From: a bacterium
GTDB lineage: Bacteria > Patescibacteriota > Minisyncoccia > UBA6257 > 02-FULL-45-10c
Direction of reading: 5' to 3'
DNA: 37,014 bases
NCBI GenBank assembly: GCA_030646915.1
Contig: JAUSKT010000011.1
Coordinates: 1 to 37,014 of the forward strand
Part shown: one piece after another, positions 1 to 9,117 of the stretch
Layout: the number at the start of each line of letters is the position of its first letter
Position numbering within the stretch: position 1 is the stretch's first letter
The notes under the pieces: generated by a model
The model's database searches: none
Seen by the model: only the letters and a program-made list of their open reading frames with translations
Told to the model about the DNA's origin: nothing
Translations under genes and position numbers: made by a program

Positions 1-279
1 AGGCAACTCGTAAAAATAGTGCCTCAAAATGCCTCAGTGACCGCGCATACTAATATAGTTCCCCATCTTACCCAGCGCGAAAAAATTTATATGCTTGGCA
101 CCGAACCATCTCCAGCAGATATCGCATTGATTGACGGCGCAGATCTTTCCGGCTTTGCGAATGAAGAAGTTTTTCAAGCTTACGCAGATTATTATATAAA
201 TTCCGGAAATTATAATTTTGAAACTCTGAATAATCGATATTTTATTTTATATAAAAAGGGCATACAACTTCAAAGATAA
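1..279 (+). CDS. C-terminal fragment of a DUF2079-like membrane protein, 5'-truncated by the window edge
   Basis: Frame is open upstream of the called GTG start (RQLVKIVPQNASVTAHTNIVPHL...); PQNASVxAxTNxVPHL and PADxALIDG resemble the DUF2079 C-terminus. Confidence 0.6.
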   Translation, partial: RQLVKIVPQNASVTAHTNIVPHLTQREKIYMLGTEPSPADIALIDGADLSGFANEEVFQAYADYYINSGNYNFETLNNRYFILYKKGIQLQR

Positions 280-324
280 AATAAAACTCCCCAAGCTTAT
301 GCTAGGGGAGTTTTATTTTATCTT
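273..324. terminator. bidirectional intrinsic terminator between convergent genes
   Basis: 20-bp perfect inverted repeat AAGATAAAATAAAACTCCCC / GGGGAGTTTTATTTTATCTT. Confidence 0.85.
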
Positions 325-536
325 CCGAAACCGCCACGGCCACCGCCGCTGCCGCCTCGAAAACTTGGCTTGCGCTTTTTGTTACAATCGTAACAATACA
401 AGCGTCCATAAGTTCCGTCTTGCCTTTGTGTCGGCTCAAACGGCAACTCTTTAATTGCAGTGTTGCACTCTGAACAAGTTAAGTTAAGAGCAGAAACATT
501 ATGCATTTGGCGCTGAGGCCTATCTTGCATTTCCAT
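318..536 (-). CDS. small zinc-ribbon protein with Gly/Arg-rich tail
   Basis: CSEC...CYDC Cys pairs, RLYCYDCNKKRKP, C-terminal GGSGGGRGGFGR; own promoter and structured leader. Confidence 0.75.
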   Translation of the reverse strand: MEMQDRPQRQMHNVSALNLTCSECNTAIKELPFEPTQRQDGTYGRLYCYDCNKKRKPSFRGGSGGGRGGFGR

Positions 537-537
537 T

Positions 538-585
538 TCGTTCGCCTTATTTACTTATAAATATCGTATATTTGAAGGCGAACGA
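538..585 (-). promoter_or_regulatory. 5'UTR hairpin directly upstream of the zinc-ribbon gene
   Basis: 11-bp perfect stem TCGTTCGCCTT(538-548)/AAGGCGAACGA(575-585) adjoining the ATG at 534-536. Confidence 0.6.
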
Positions 586-650
586 CTAATATTATATTTA
601 ATCCACTAACGGATCTACTACTATCGCCTTTATAACTAACGATAGTTTAA

Positions 651-678
651 AGTATAGCAGACTATTTCAAAAAGTCAA
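651..678 (-). promoter_or_regulatory. sigma70-like promoter
   Basis: Minus strand TTGACT - 16 nt - TATACT. Confidence 0.65.
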
Positions 679-695
679 TAGAAAAATCGGGAAAT

Positions 696-2336
696 CTAAG
701 ATTTAACTAAATGCTTAAAGGCATAATTTAAATCGCTATTAACTTTTTTGCCTGGATTAAAAATATTTTGCGGATCAAAAATCTTCTTAGTTTCTTCAAA
801 AAGTTTATAGACTTTTTCCCCATACATTTTCTTCAAATAAGAGCTTCTGATTAAGCCATCATTATGCTCCGCGGTAATAGATCCGCGATAAGATAAAACT
901 AAATTATAAACTTCTTCGGATAAATTACGGATAATCTCGGAAGATCGGATATCCCTCAAATCCATTAAGGGAATGATGTGGAAATTCGCATCGCCAACGT
1001 GTCCGGCGATTGTATAATTTAAATTATATTTAGCTAAAATATGATTTAACTTAGGTAAAAATTCCGGCAATTGCTCAACCTTAATTATAAAATCGTCAAT
1101 AAAAGGAGCAGTGCGCTTGCCCTTAATATGCTTACGAAGTAAGTTAAAACTTTCTCTTCTGATTGTCCAATATTTCTTCATCTCCATCTCTGATCTGATA
1201 ATCCTGAATTTTATTTTTGTTTCCACGAGAACGTTCTGCAAATTTTCTAATCTATTCTCTAATTCTTTTTCATCATCACTAGTAAATTCTGCCAAAAGAG
1301 CCAGTTTTGGGATGCCGCCGGATAATACCATCCAAACCTCCGGTAAAAATTGCCAAAATAACTTTATAAAATTTCTCGTCTGCCAGCCAGCTGCCCGGAT
1401 CAAGCTCGGCAAGAATCGGATTGCCAACTTAAAAGTATTATCATCAAAAGACTCAAAGCTTTCTGGATTAAACTCCAATACCTTTTTCGCAAGCATTGCA
1501 ATTTTATCCAGATCATCCAAAAAAATCACCGCCATACCGGAATATTTTTTAGGAGTAATCAAACGGAATTTTATTTCTGTAATCAGCCCTAAAGTGCCTT
1601 GGGAACCGACTAATAATTTAGTCAAATTAAAATGCTTTCCATCCCAGACATTCCATAAATAATAACCTGCAGAATTTTTAGAAACTTGGGGTTTGGATTT
1701 TTTTAAAAGCTCTTGGTTTTTTTCAATCAATTTATACAGCTTCCGATAAATTCCCCCCTCAAAATCCTTTTTAACCATTATTTTTTTTAGCTCTTTTTTG
1801 TCCAAAGGCTTAAATATATATTCTTTCCCGTCGCTTAAAACTGCTTTCAGTTCTAGAATATAATCTTCAGTTTTTCCATAAGCTAAAGTTTTTTCTCCTC
1901 CAGAATTATTCGCAACCATGCCCCCGACTGTGCAGGTTTCTCTGGAGGCCGGAAAAGATGGCAATAATGAATTCCTTTTTAAAGTTGCTATTTCAAAATC
2001 CCGATAAAAAACCCCCGGCTCCGTAACCGCGTAGCCATTTCCGACAGATTTAATCCGATTAAAATATTTCTTGAAATCCAGAATAATTGAACTATTCAAG
2101 GGCCCGCCGGTCATATCTGTTCCGCCGGCGCGCGCAGTAAGGGAAATTTCCTGATTAGAACTTTTTTTATGGCTGACAAACTCTACAATTTTTTTTAAAT
2201 CATTAACATCTCTTGGAAAAACCACCGCCTCGGGGTTTATTTCAAATAAACTTGCATCGCGGCTGTATTTAACTCTAACTTCTTCATCACTCAAGACCTC
2301 CCCTTTTACAATTTTTTTAAGCTCATCTACTAACAT
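696..2336 (-). CDS. FAD-binding oxidoreductase (GlcD-like FAD/FMN dehydrogenase)
   Basis: VFPRDVNDLKKIVEF, ARAGGTDMTGG, TVGGMVANNSGGE, C-terminal FDPQNIFNPGKK. Confidence 0.85.
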   Translation of the reverse strand: MLVDELKKIVKGEVLSDEEVRVKYSRDASLFEINPEAVVFPRDVNDLKKIVEFVSHKKSSNQEISLTARAGGTDMTGGPLNSSIILDFKKYFNRIKSVGNGYAVTEPGVFYRDFEIATLKRNSLLPSFPASRETCTVGGMVANNSGGEKTLAYGKTEDYILELKAVLSDGKEYIFKPLDKKELKKIMVKKDFEGGIYRKLYKLIEKNQELLKKSKPQVSKNSAGYYLWNVWDGKHFNLTKLLVGSQGTLGLITEIKFRLITPKKYSGMAVIFLDDLDKIAMLAKKVLEFNPESFESFDDNTFKLAIRFLPSLIRAAGWQTRNFIKLFWQFLPEVWMVLSGGIPKLALLAEFTSDDEKELENRLENLQNVLVETKIKFRIIRSEMEMKKYWTIRRESFNLLRKHIKGKRTAPFIDDFIIKVEQLPEFLPKLNHILAKYNLNYTIAGHVGDANFHIIPLMDLRDIRSSEIIRNLSEEVYNLVLSYRGSITAEHNDGLIRSSYLKKMYGEKVYKLFEETKKIFDPQNIFNPGKKVNSDLNYAFKHLVKS

Positions 2337-2381
2337 AGTAATAACCCCAAAATAATTTAATAAAACTAAAACTCGGGAAGT

Positions 2382-3152
2382 TTATTTAATTTTAAGAGCA
2401 ACGTCAATAATTTGTTTTGCTGATTGATATGGATAAGCTCCGTTGATAACCATCTTCTGCCCATTTTTTGCCACGACAATAGTATAAGGCGTGCCGCTTC
2501 CTCCGGAATTTACCGCATCCTGATATTGGCTTTCAACATTAGCTGCCTGCCGCCCGCTATTCAGGCAATTTTCAAAATTATTCCTATCCAAACCGATTTG
2601 AACGGCAATCTCCGGCAACAAAGAAAGATCTAACCCGTTATTAGAGGGGGTAACTTCAAAAATTTTATCTAAATAAGACCAAAACTTATCATTGCCGCCC
2701 AACTCACCAGCACATTCAATAGCCTCCGCTTCTTTTCTGGCCTTGGAATGAAGCGAATCTAGCGGAAATTGACGATATACCCAAGCCACTTGGCCATTAT
2801 AATCTTTAACAATTTGCTGCATTGTTTTATGAAATTGCTTGCAAAAGGGGCATTCTGAGTCAGAAAATTCAATCAATTTCACTGGCGCGTCCGGATTGCC
2901 AAAAATATAATCTGTTTTACTAACTGGCTTTACATTATCAATGGCTGAAGCTGTATCTGAATTTTTACTATCCGGATTGGCTGGCAAAGAATTTTTACCC
3001 GCAGTATAAATTACTGCTCCAGCAATTAATAATCCAGCAACGATAATTGCTCCTGGTACAGAAAGGAAGTTGGCGTCCTTTTTCCCATCTGATTCAGAAT
3101 CTGAAACTTCAATTTCTATAGTTTCTTTTATAACTTTTTTGGATTCTTCCAT
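2382..3152 (-). CDS. membrane-anchored DsbA-like thioredoxin-fold protein
   Basis: N-terminal TM; FSDSECPFCKQFHKTM (CPFC motif); GTPYTIVV cis-Pro loop. Confidence 0.85.
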   Translation of the reverse strand: MEESKKVIKETIEIEVSDSESDGKKDANFLSVPGAIIVAGLLIAGAVIYTAGKNSLPANPDSKNSDTASAIDNVKPVSKTDYIFGNPDAPVKLIEFSDSECPFCKQFHKTMQQIVKDYNGQVAWVYRQFPLDSLHSKARKEAEAIECAGELGGNDKFWSYLDKIFEVTPSNNGLDLSLLPEIAVQIGLDRNNFENCLNSGRQAANVESQYQDAVNSGGSGTPYTIVVAKNGQKMVINGAYPYQSAKQIIDVALKIK

Positions 3153-3208
3153 AAACTTTATTATATCACGGCTTCATTCATTATTTTTAATTCAAATTAA
3201 TAGCTAGA

Positions 3209-4372
3209 TTATTCTGCGGGCTCTACTTTTTCAACTGGAACTGCCGGTAATGGAATCGCAGAAACCGGCTCTTTATATTCATTTCCGCATTCACCTTTAT
3301 ATTTAACCGAAACTTCCGAAGCCGTTGCGAAACAAGAATTGGAATAAGTCTTGCCGTCTTCACCGCAAACCGGCTCATATTGCTGAGTGCATACCATCGA
3401 TTCAGCCGGAACCCGAATTGGAATTGCCGGAATCGGCCTAGGAATATACGGGGCAGGAACCCGTTGTTCGCACGATTCTAAATCTTTAGAAGCGCTGGCT
3501 AATTTTTCTTGATATTCAGCTTCGCTTAATGTCCCTTTTTCAAATTGCGATTTTAATTCTGAAATCTTATATTTTAATTTTTCGCAGCCGGTTTTAGCAT
3601 CAATGGGCAACGGCTTAATAATTGGGCGGCTTAATTCTTCTTTTACCTTTTCAGAAAAATTTTCCCTCAATTTTTCTAAAGAATTTTTAGCTTCTTCCGG
3701 CAATTGTTTTTGAATTTGGGTCACGATTTCCAATGATCGGGCATTTTTTAATTCTCCAGCTCCGGAATCCGATATTGCCCTTTCTAATCTGGAAGCAAAT
3801 TTACTAGGATCTTCTTTTTGAGCTGCCACTGCCACGATTGATTCAATACTATTTTTTGCGCCACTAATTGCATTTTTTAATTCAGGATTTTCTGATAATT
3901 TTTTATCTAATTCGCTGAAAATTTGAGCGTGCTTCAAAGATCGCTCTGTTATATTTTCCAAAAGGCGGTCTAAGTTAGGATTTTGAGAAGTTGTCGCCAA
4001 TTCTCCCAATTTAATTTTTAATCTTTCTTGGGAATTTTGATAATTCTTAATAGCTCGCCTAATTCCAGCTGAATCGTCCGGTTTTAATTCTTGAACTTTT
4101 TTTGCTTCAGACGCTTTTTCGTCGCTGATTCTAAGTTCCAATTCTACTTTAGAAACAGAGTTAAAGGTAAATAATCTTTCTACCCCCCTTCCCCACTCTT
4201 TAAAAAAATAAAATGGGTTAGTCGGCAAAAGCCCCGAATTTTCAATGCCCAAATCGCCAGCTGTAATTGTTTTTAAAGGATCTAAGGGGGCAGTTTGAGC
4301 AAAAGCACTGCCAACAACCAAAAAATTTAAAGTGGTTACTAAAGCAATGAATTTAAGGCTTAATTTAAACAT
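3209..4372 (-). CDS. secreted DUF5667-like protein with C-terminal Kazal-type domain
   Basis: Start moved to MFKLSLKF (signal peptide) because the called start overlaps the upstream gene; NPFYFFKEWGRGVERLFTF; CTQQYEPVCGEDGKTYSNSCFATASEVSVKYKGEC. Confidence 0.75.
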   Translation of the reverse strand: MFKLSLKFIALVTTLNFLVVGSAFAQTAPLDPLKTITAGDLGIENSGLLPTNPFYFFKEWGRGVERLFTFNSVSKVELELRISDEKASEAKKVQELKPDDSAGIRRAIKNYQNSQERLKIKLGELATTSQNPNLDRLLENITERSLKHAQIFSELDKKLSENPELKNAISGAKNSIESIVAVAAQKEDPSKFASRLERAISDSGAGELKNARSLEIVTQIQKQLPEEAKNSLEKLRENFSEKVKEELSRPIIKPLPIDAKTGCEKLKYKISELKSQFEKGTLSEAEYQEKLASASKDLESCEQRVPAPYIPRPIPAIPIRVPAESMVCTQQYEPVCGEDGKTYSNSCFATASEVSVKYKGECGNEYKEPVSAIPLPAVPVEKVEPAE

Positions 4373-4400
4373 AATTCTATTATACCCCGATAAACAATAT

Positions 4401-5087
4401 CTATATCTTAGCGCGTGCTGATTCCAAAGCAATTTTAATAATATCTAAATTACAGCTTTTATGCTTGTGACACCAATTTTCACATTGCCGAGCCGTAGCT
4501 TTATTGAAATAGTGCATTTTACATTCAGGGCATTGATACAATCCTTGCCCTTCCCTTTCTATTAAAATCTGGCCGTTCTTAAAACGAACCAAACTAGATG
4601 GCAAGGCGGCTTGTTGACCGCCATTTACATAAAAATCCGCCTCATTTCCAAAATATTTTTTTGCTTCCTTGATAGTTTTAGCCGGCGGCAAACCTTCGGG
4701 ATTAGCGCTTGGCGCAACCAGTGGTCCGGTTTTTCGAAGAAGATTGCGAAGCCAATTCAGTTTTGGCAAACGAAAGGCTAAAATTTTAGTGCCACGATGC
4801 AAAAAATAAAATTTTCCGGACGAACAAGGCAATATAACGCTTACCGGTCCTGGCCATATTTTTTTAAGCAATGCTTTAGTCTTTTGATCAAGTTTAACGC
4901 CAAAATAATTTAAATCTTTAACTGAACTTATTAATATAATAAAAGGCTTTTTAGAATTCCGCTTTCGGACTTTATAAATTCTTTCTACCGCCATTTTTGA
5001 AAGCGCTGACCCGACCAACCCATAAATAGTATCAGTCAGCAAAACACCAATGCCTCCCCGCAGCAAAATTCCTTCGATTTTCTTCAT
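4401..5087 (-). CDS. Sua5/YciO/YrdC family (TsaC-like) with Cys/His-rich C-terminal extension
   Basis: TDTIYGLVGSA, YKVRKRNSKKPFIILI, APSANPEGLPP; tail CPECKMHYFNKATARQCENWCHKHKSC. Confidence 0.85.
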   Translation of the reverse strand: MKKIEGILLRGGIGVLLTDTIYGLVGSALSKMAVERIYKVRKRNSKKPFIILISSVKDLNYFGVKLDQKTKALLKKIWPGPVSVILPCSSGKFYFLHRGTKILAFRLPKLNWLRNLLRKTGPLVAPSANPEGLPPAKTIKEAKKYFGNEADFYVNGGQQAALPSSLVRFKNGQILIEREGQGLYQCPECKMHYFNKATARQCENWCHKHKSCNLDIIKIALESARAKI

Positions 5088-5166
5088 AATGCTTCAGCTC
5101 AACATTAGCATATAATAATGCCGGCCGGATTTTAATTGAGTCCTTTTTATATTAAAATCAAAAGAT

Positions 5167-6819
5167 ATGGATAAAAAAAGAATTTTAATCCTAATATTAA
5201 TTGTCTCGGCGGTACTCCGCCTTTATGGTCTTTCTCGCGGCGACACGGTCAACGACGAAGTATTTATGTCTTTTCGAGGAATTGGAATGATAGATTTTGA
5301 TGAAGCAGAATTCCAAACTACCCCGTGGGAATGGACTGATCCCAGCATACCTTGGTGGGCTAATATTTCTTTTCACGACCATCCGCTCTTAGTGCCGGCC
5401 GCTGAAAATCTATCCATGAAAATTTTCGGAGAGAATAACTTCGGATTCCGCCTGCCGTCAGCAATTTTAGGCACGGCTTCGGTTTATCTTATTTATTTAA
5501 TCGGAACGATTTTATATACGGAAACTGCCGGATTAATTTCCGCTGCATTTTTAGGAATTACGCTGAACAGCGTTTATATTTCAAGAACCGGGATGCAAGA
5601 GCCTTACGTAATTTTTTTTCTGCTTCTTGCTTCATATTTATTTATAAAATCCCTTCAAAAAGATAAATATCTCTTATGGACTGGCGCAGCTGTCGGTTTT
5701 GGAACACTCGCAAAATATAATTCCTTAATTTTGGTTCCGATTTTTATTACCTATCTTTTATTATTCAAGCGAAAGTATTTTTTAAATAAAAAATTCTGGC
5801 TAGGAGTTATTTTGGCGCTTTTAATTTCCAGCCCGATAATTATTTATAATTATGAGCTTTATAGAAATTTTGGACATCTGGATTTCCAATTTTCCTATAT
5901 TTTCGGAGAGCATCCGGATGTTTGGAAAGTCGCGCCCGGTAAAGAAATAGGAACTCTAGCTGAAAGGCTGGGAAATTTTATACCCAGATTAATTGCCAGC
6001 AATTCTTGGCTATTTTTATCTTTAACCGCTTTATCGCTTATAACTTTATTTTTATCCATTATTAAAAATCTAAAAGAGAATTCTAAAAAACACGGCTTTC
6101 TTATCGTGTGTTTTTTATTTCTTATCCTACTCATATTAAAGATTGGTCCGTCTTACCGATTTTTAACCATGCTCACGCCATTTTTTGCGCTATCTATGGC
6201 TATTTTTATAGAAAATATTTATTCTAACATTCTGCAGAATGTTAGAATAATAAAAATTGCCTATTCAGCATTTGCGTTATTTATTAGTTTTGAAATTTTT
6301 TATTCAATTAATAATCAAATAATTTATTATCCAATTGGACCGACTCCGTGGCTTTCCTCTAAAGTCCGTTTTGAAAACTACAATTGGGGCTATAACCAGC
6401 TCGGTGATTGGCTAAACCAAGAATTAAATGAAAAAATGCCCGCTATCACCTTTGACCTTAAATATAAATTTTTAGAAAAACTTAGAGACCAAGCACTTGC
6501 TAATGGATTGCAAGAAGACTTAGAAACTTATCCTGCTATTTTTATCTACGATGGAAATTTTGACAAGGCCGCAAAACTTTGGACTTTAGACCGCCTGCAC
6601 ATTTACCATGGCTGGCCGATTATCAGCCTTAAAACTTATTATGATAATCTCCAAAAAGAAGGGTTTGATTTTTATGACCGGTCCGGATTTAAAATACGAT
6701 ATTTTATTCTGCAAAATAATATCGTTCCCTCCCCTGCCTCCAAAGCTTTAATGCGGGGAAATCCGATTTCTATTTATAATCCCCGCGGAGACGAAGCATT
6801 TAAAATTTACAAATTTTGA
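5167..6819 (+). CDS. PMT/ArnT-like membrane glycosyltransferase
   Basis: Multi-TM protein; FDEAEFQ; FHDHPLLVPAAENLSMKIFGENNFGFRLPSAILGTASVYLIYLIG. Confidence 0.75.
   Translation: MDKKRILILILIVSAVLRLYGLSRGDTVNDEVFMSFRGIGMIDFDEAEFQTTPWEWTDPSIPWWANISFHDHPLLVPAAENLSMKIFGENNFGFRLPSAILGTASVYLIYLIGTILYTETAGLISAAFLGITLNSVYISRTGMQEPYVIFFLLLASYLFIKSLQKDKYLLWTGAAVGFGTLAKYNSLILVPIFITYLLLFKRKYFLNKKFWLGVILALLISSPIIIYNYELYRNFGHLDFQFSYIFGEHPDVWKVAPGKEIGTLAERLGNFIPRLIASNSWLFLSLTALSLITLFLSIIKNLKENSKKHGFLIVCFLFLILLILKIGPSYRFLTMLTPFFALSMAIFIENIYSNILQNVRIIKIAYSAFALFISFEIFYSINNQIIYYPIGPTPWLSSKVRFENYNWGYNQLGDWLNQELNEKMPAITFDLKYKFLEKLRDQALANGLQEDLETYPAIFIYDGNFDKAAKLWTLDRLHIYHGWPIISLKTYYDNLQKEGFDFYDRSGFKIRYFILQNNIVPSPASKALMRGNPISIYNPRGDEAFKIYKF
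6219..6250. repeat. 32-bp perfect palindrome inside the glycosyltransferase CDS
   Basis: TTATTCTAACATTCTG|CAGAATGTTAGAATAA. Confidence 0.9.
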
Positions 6820-6821
6820 AA

Positions 6822-7004
6822 CTATTTAGATTCTCTCCGAAGCCCCCAAAAAAGTAAGCCTGCAAGTAATACTGCCACCCAACTAAGCCACATTGGCACT
6901 ACCCAACCGCCAATCACTGCTCCCCAACCGTAAAATAACCTAGCTAAATGCAAAATGGTGATTAATCCAAACACTAAAGCTGCAACTTTTGAAAAGGGCT
7001 TCAT
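6822..7004 (-). CDS. small two-TM membrane protein
   Basis: Hydrophobic 60-aa ORF overlapping the upstream stop by 4 nt. Confidence 0.6.
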   Translation of the reverse strand: MKPFSKVAALVFGLITILHLARLFYGWGAVIGGWVVPMWLSWVAVLLAGLLFWGLRRESK

Positions 7005-7783
7005 CTTATTTCATATCTTAATGTTACATTCACGACCACATCTTGAGAGCCCGGCTCAATAGCTGGAGCTGATTCTGCGCCACCACGGCCGACTGTTGCA
7101 TCCATAGTCTTATAAAATACTGGCTGAGGATAATATCCGCCTTCTTCGATAGAAAGCAAATCCCCTAGTCTAAACCCACCAGCTTTTGCAACTGCTTTAG
7201 CCCGCGCTTTTGCTTTTTGAATCGCCTCCGACCGAGCTTGATTCTGAACTTCTGTAGGATCATCAACTCTAAAAGAAAGCTGGGAAACGGAATTCGCTCC
7301 GCCCTGGACGACATCTGCAAGCATTGATCCGATTTTTTCAAAATTTCTGACTTTAACTGAAACAACTTGCTGAACTGTATATCCAACTATCTCCGGAGGC
7401 GGGCATGGTTTTCCACTCTCAAATAAGGCAGGAGAGCAGTTAAAATATTGATAACGGGGTTCAACGCTATAAGATTCGGTTTTAACATCTTTATCTTCAA
7501 CTCCCGATGCTTTTACTACGCCAATTGCCCGATTAACTTTAGTAGTATTTTCTTTTTGGAGAGCGCTAAGATCTTTTCCTCCTTGAGTAAGTACGCTGAA
7601 AGTAAATTGCGCGACATCCGGTATGGCCACAACCTTGCCTTCGCCGGTCACTGAAAAACTTCGGAAAGATCCTGGCTGGATAGATTTGGAATAAGTACGG
7701 ACATAACTTGCGACTCCATAAGAAGCAACTATTAATATTAAAATTCCCGTGTAACCTAAATAATTTTTAATTTTTGTATCCAT
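7001..7783 (-). CDS. SIMPL domain (DUF541) protein
   Basis: FSVTGEGKVVAIPDVAQFTFSVLTQG; EAIQKAKARAKAVAKAGGFRLGDLLSIEEGG. Confidence 0.9.
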   Translation of the reverse strand: MDTKIKNYLGYTGILILIVASYGVASYVRTYSKSIQPGSFRSFSVTGEGKVVAIPDVAQFTFSVLTQGGKDLSALQKENTTKVNRAIGVVKASGVEDKDVKTESYSVEPRYQYFNCSPALFESGKPCPPPEIVGYTVQQVVSVKVRNFEKIGSMLADVVQGGANSVSQLSFRVDDPTEVQNQARSEAIQKAKARAKAVAKAGGFRLGDLLSIEEGGYYPQPVFYKTMDATVGRGGAESAPAIEPGSQDVVVNVTLRYEIR

Positions 7784-7804
7784 AAATTATTTTAATTAAT
7801 TATT

Positions 7805-8017
7805 TTAAATAGACGACTCTTTTTTATCCTTTCTTTTGCTAAATATAAATATATATAAAATATCCAAAACTGCCAAGCTATTTACCAATAAAAGCGCAAT
7901 AAACCACCATTTATCTTCCCGCCTGGCTGCTTCCCAAAGCGCCAACCCCTTCCACGGCAAAACCCAGACTAATAATAATCCTAAAAATATTAAATTGTTA
8001 TCAAATATGCCCATCAT
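7805..8017 (-). CDS. small PLDc_N/DUF5652-like membrane protein
   Basis: LVWVLPWKGLALWEAARREDKWWFIALLLVNSLAVLDILYIFIFS. Confidence 0.65.
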   Translation of the reverse strand: MMGIFDNNLIFLGLLLVWVLPWKGLALWEAARREDKWWFIALLLVNSLAVLDILYIFIFSKRKDKKESSI

Positions 8018-8048
8018 TAATACAATTATATCATTTTATAAAAAATAA

Positions 8049-8067
8049 AAAACCCGTATAGGGTTTT
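8049..8067 (-). terminator. short intrinsic terminator
   Basis: AAAACCC gtata GGGTTTT. Confidence 0.5.
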
Positions 8068-9061
8068 AATAGGATGTCGTATAGGTAAAATGATGTCTGC
8101 CAAAACTGCCTGATTTCTTCTTACCCGTAGACCAAATGAAATAATCTAATTCTGTCATGGTAATCGGGCTGCCTTTTCGAAGCGCATTTATTCTTAAAAG
8201 AAGTTTATGCATGATATTCACGGCTTGGGCTCGGATCTCGATTTCCATATCGCTGTCTTTTGGTATTAGGACCCCCTTCTCAATTTTTCTAGCAAGCTCT
8301 TTTCTATAACAAAGCAATCCAAAATATCTTAAAACTTGCGGAATCCGATAATCAGAAATCGGGCCAAAATTTTCCGGATCCCGGATTGGCTGGAGTTTTC
8401 CATTAGAAGACAAAGCTCTTCCGTGATAAGCCATGGCAAAAAGCTGGGCTCGCTTATGGAATTGCAAAGTGTGACCATTCCACAAAGAAATGTCTTTATA
8501 ACAATCAAAGAAATTGGTTAATTTTTCCAAAATTCCTTTGCCATTATTAAAAAGATAGAAATCCGAATCTTTAAAAAGGTCAGTAAAGCTCCAAATCTTT
8601 TTGAAACCAAAAGTTCTTCCAATATTTTGCAAATTTTTCACTCTTTCATTCAGCATTGGAATAGGAGTGGTGTGGTGCCGAAAAATACGTTCAGCAAAAT
8701 TTGGCGAAAATTGCGAAAGAGTATATGGATGCAAAATCGGAAAATTTTCATCCAAAGCCCTTTTTAGGCTCGCAACCATTGCAAATGATCCTTTCCAGAT
8801 TTTGCCGCTGCCTTTCGGATATTCCACATCAAATTGCTTTCCAGTTTTAAAATCGGTAAAGCCAAAATTTATGGCATTGGCAACTCCGAAAAATTCAATG
8901 ACTTGGTCATCGGATTCCGGAAAACATGATTCCCGCCAAGCTGGCGTTTTAAATTTCTTTTTAGCTAAATCTTGCGCTAAAACTTCCAATGCTGCTTCAC
9001 CGACAAAACAATGCTTTGGATTTTTTAAAACCGGGTCAAGGCTCCTTACAAAAGGGTTCAT
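8066..9061 (-). CDS. queuosine salvage protein (DUF2419, Qng1-like)
   Basis: VIEFFGVANAINFGFTD, ISDYRIPQVLRYFGLLCY, DSDMEIEIRAQAVNIMHKL; next to tgt. Confidence 0.8.
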   Translation of the reverse strand: MNPFVRSLDPVLKNPKHCFVGEAALEVLAQDLAKKKFKTPAWRESCFPESDDQVIEFFGVANAINFGFTDFKTGKQFDVEYPKGSGKIWKGSFAMVASLKRALDENFPILHPYTLSQFSPNFAERIFRHHTTPIPMLNERVKNLQNIGRTFGFKKIWSFTDLFKDSDFYLFNNGKGILEKLTNFFDCYKDISLWNGHTLQFHKRAQLFAMAYHGRALSSNGKLQPIRDPENFGPISDYRIPQVLRYFGLLCYRKELARKIEKGVLIPKDSDMEIEIRAQAVNIMHKLLLRINALRKGSPITMTELDYFIWSTGKKKSGSFGRHHFTYTTSY

Positions 9062-9117
9062 TTCTGCCTATTTTAATATCAAATTACTGTAAATATTATA
9101 TTAAAAATACGGCAATA

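Noticed and set aside
1111-1662. 183-aa plus-strand ORF
   Set aside because: Antisense to the FAD oxidoreductase gene; no recognisable domain; the minus-strand frame is clearly coding.
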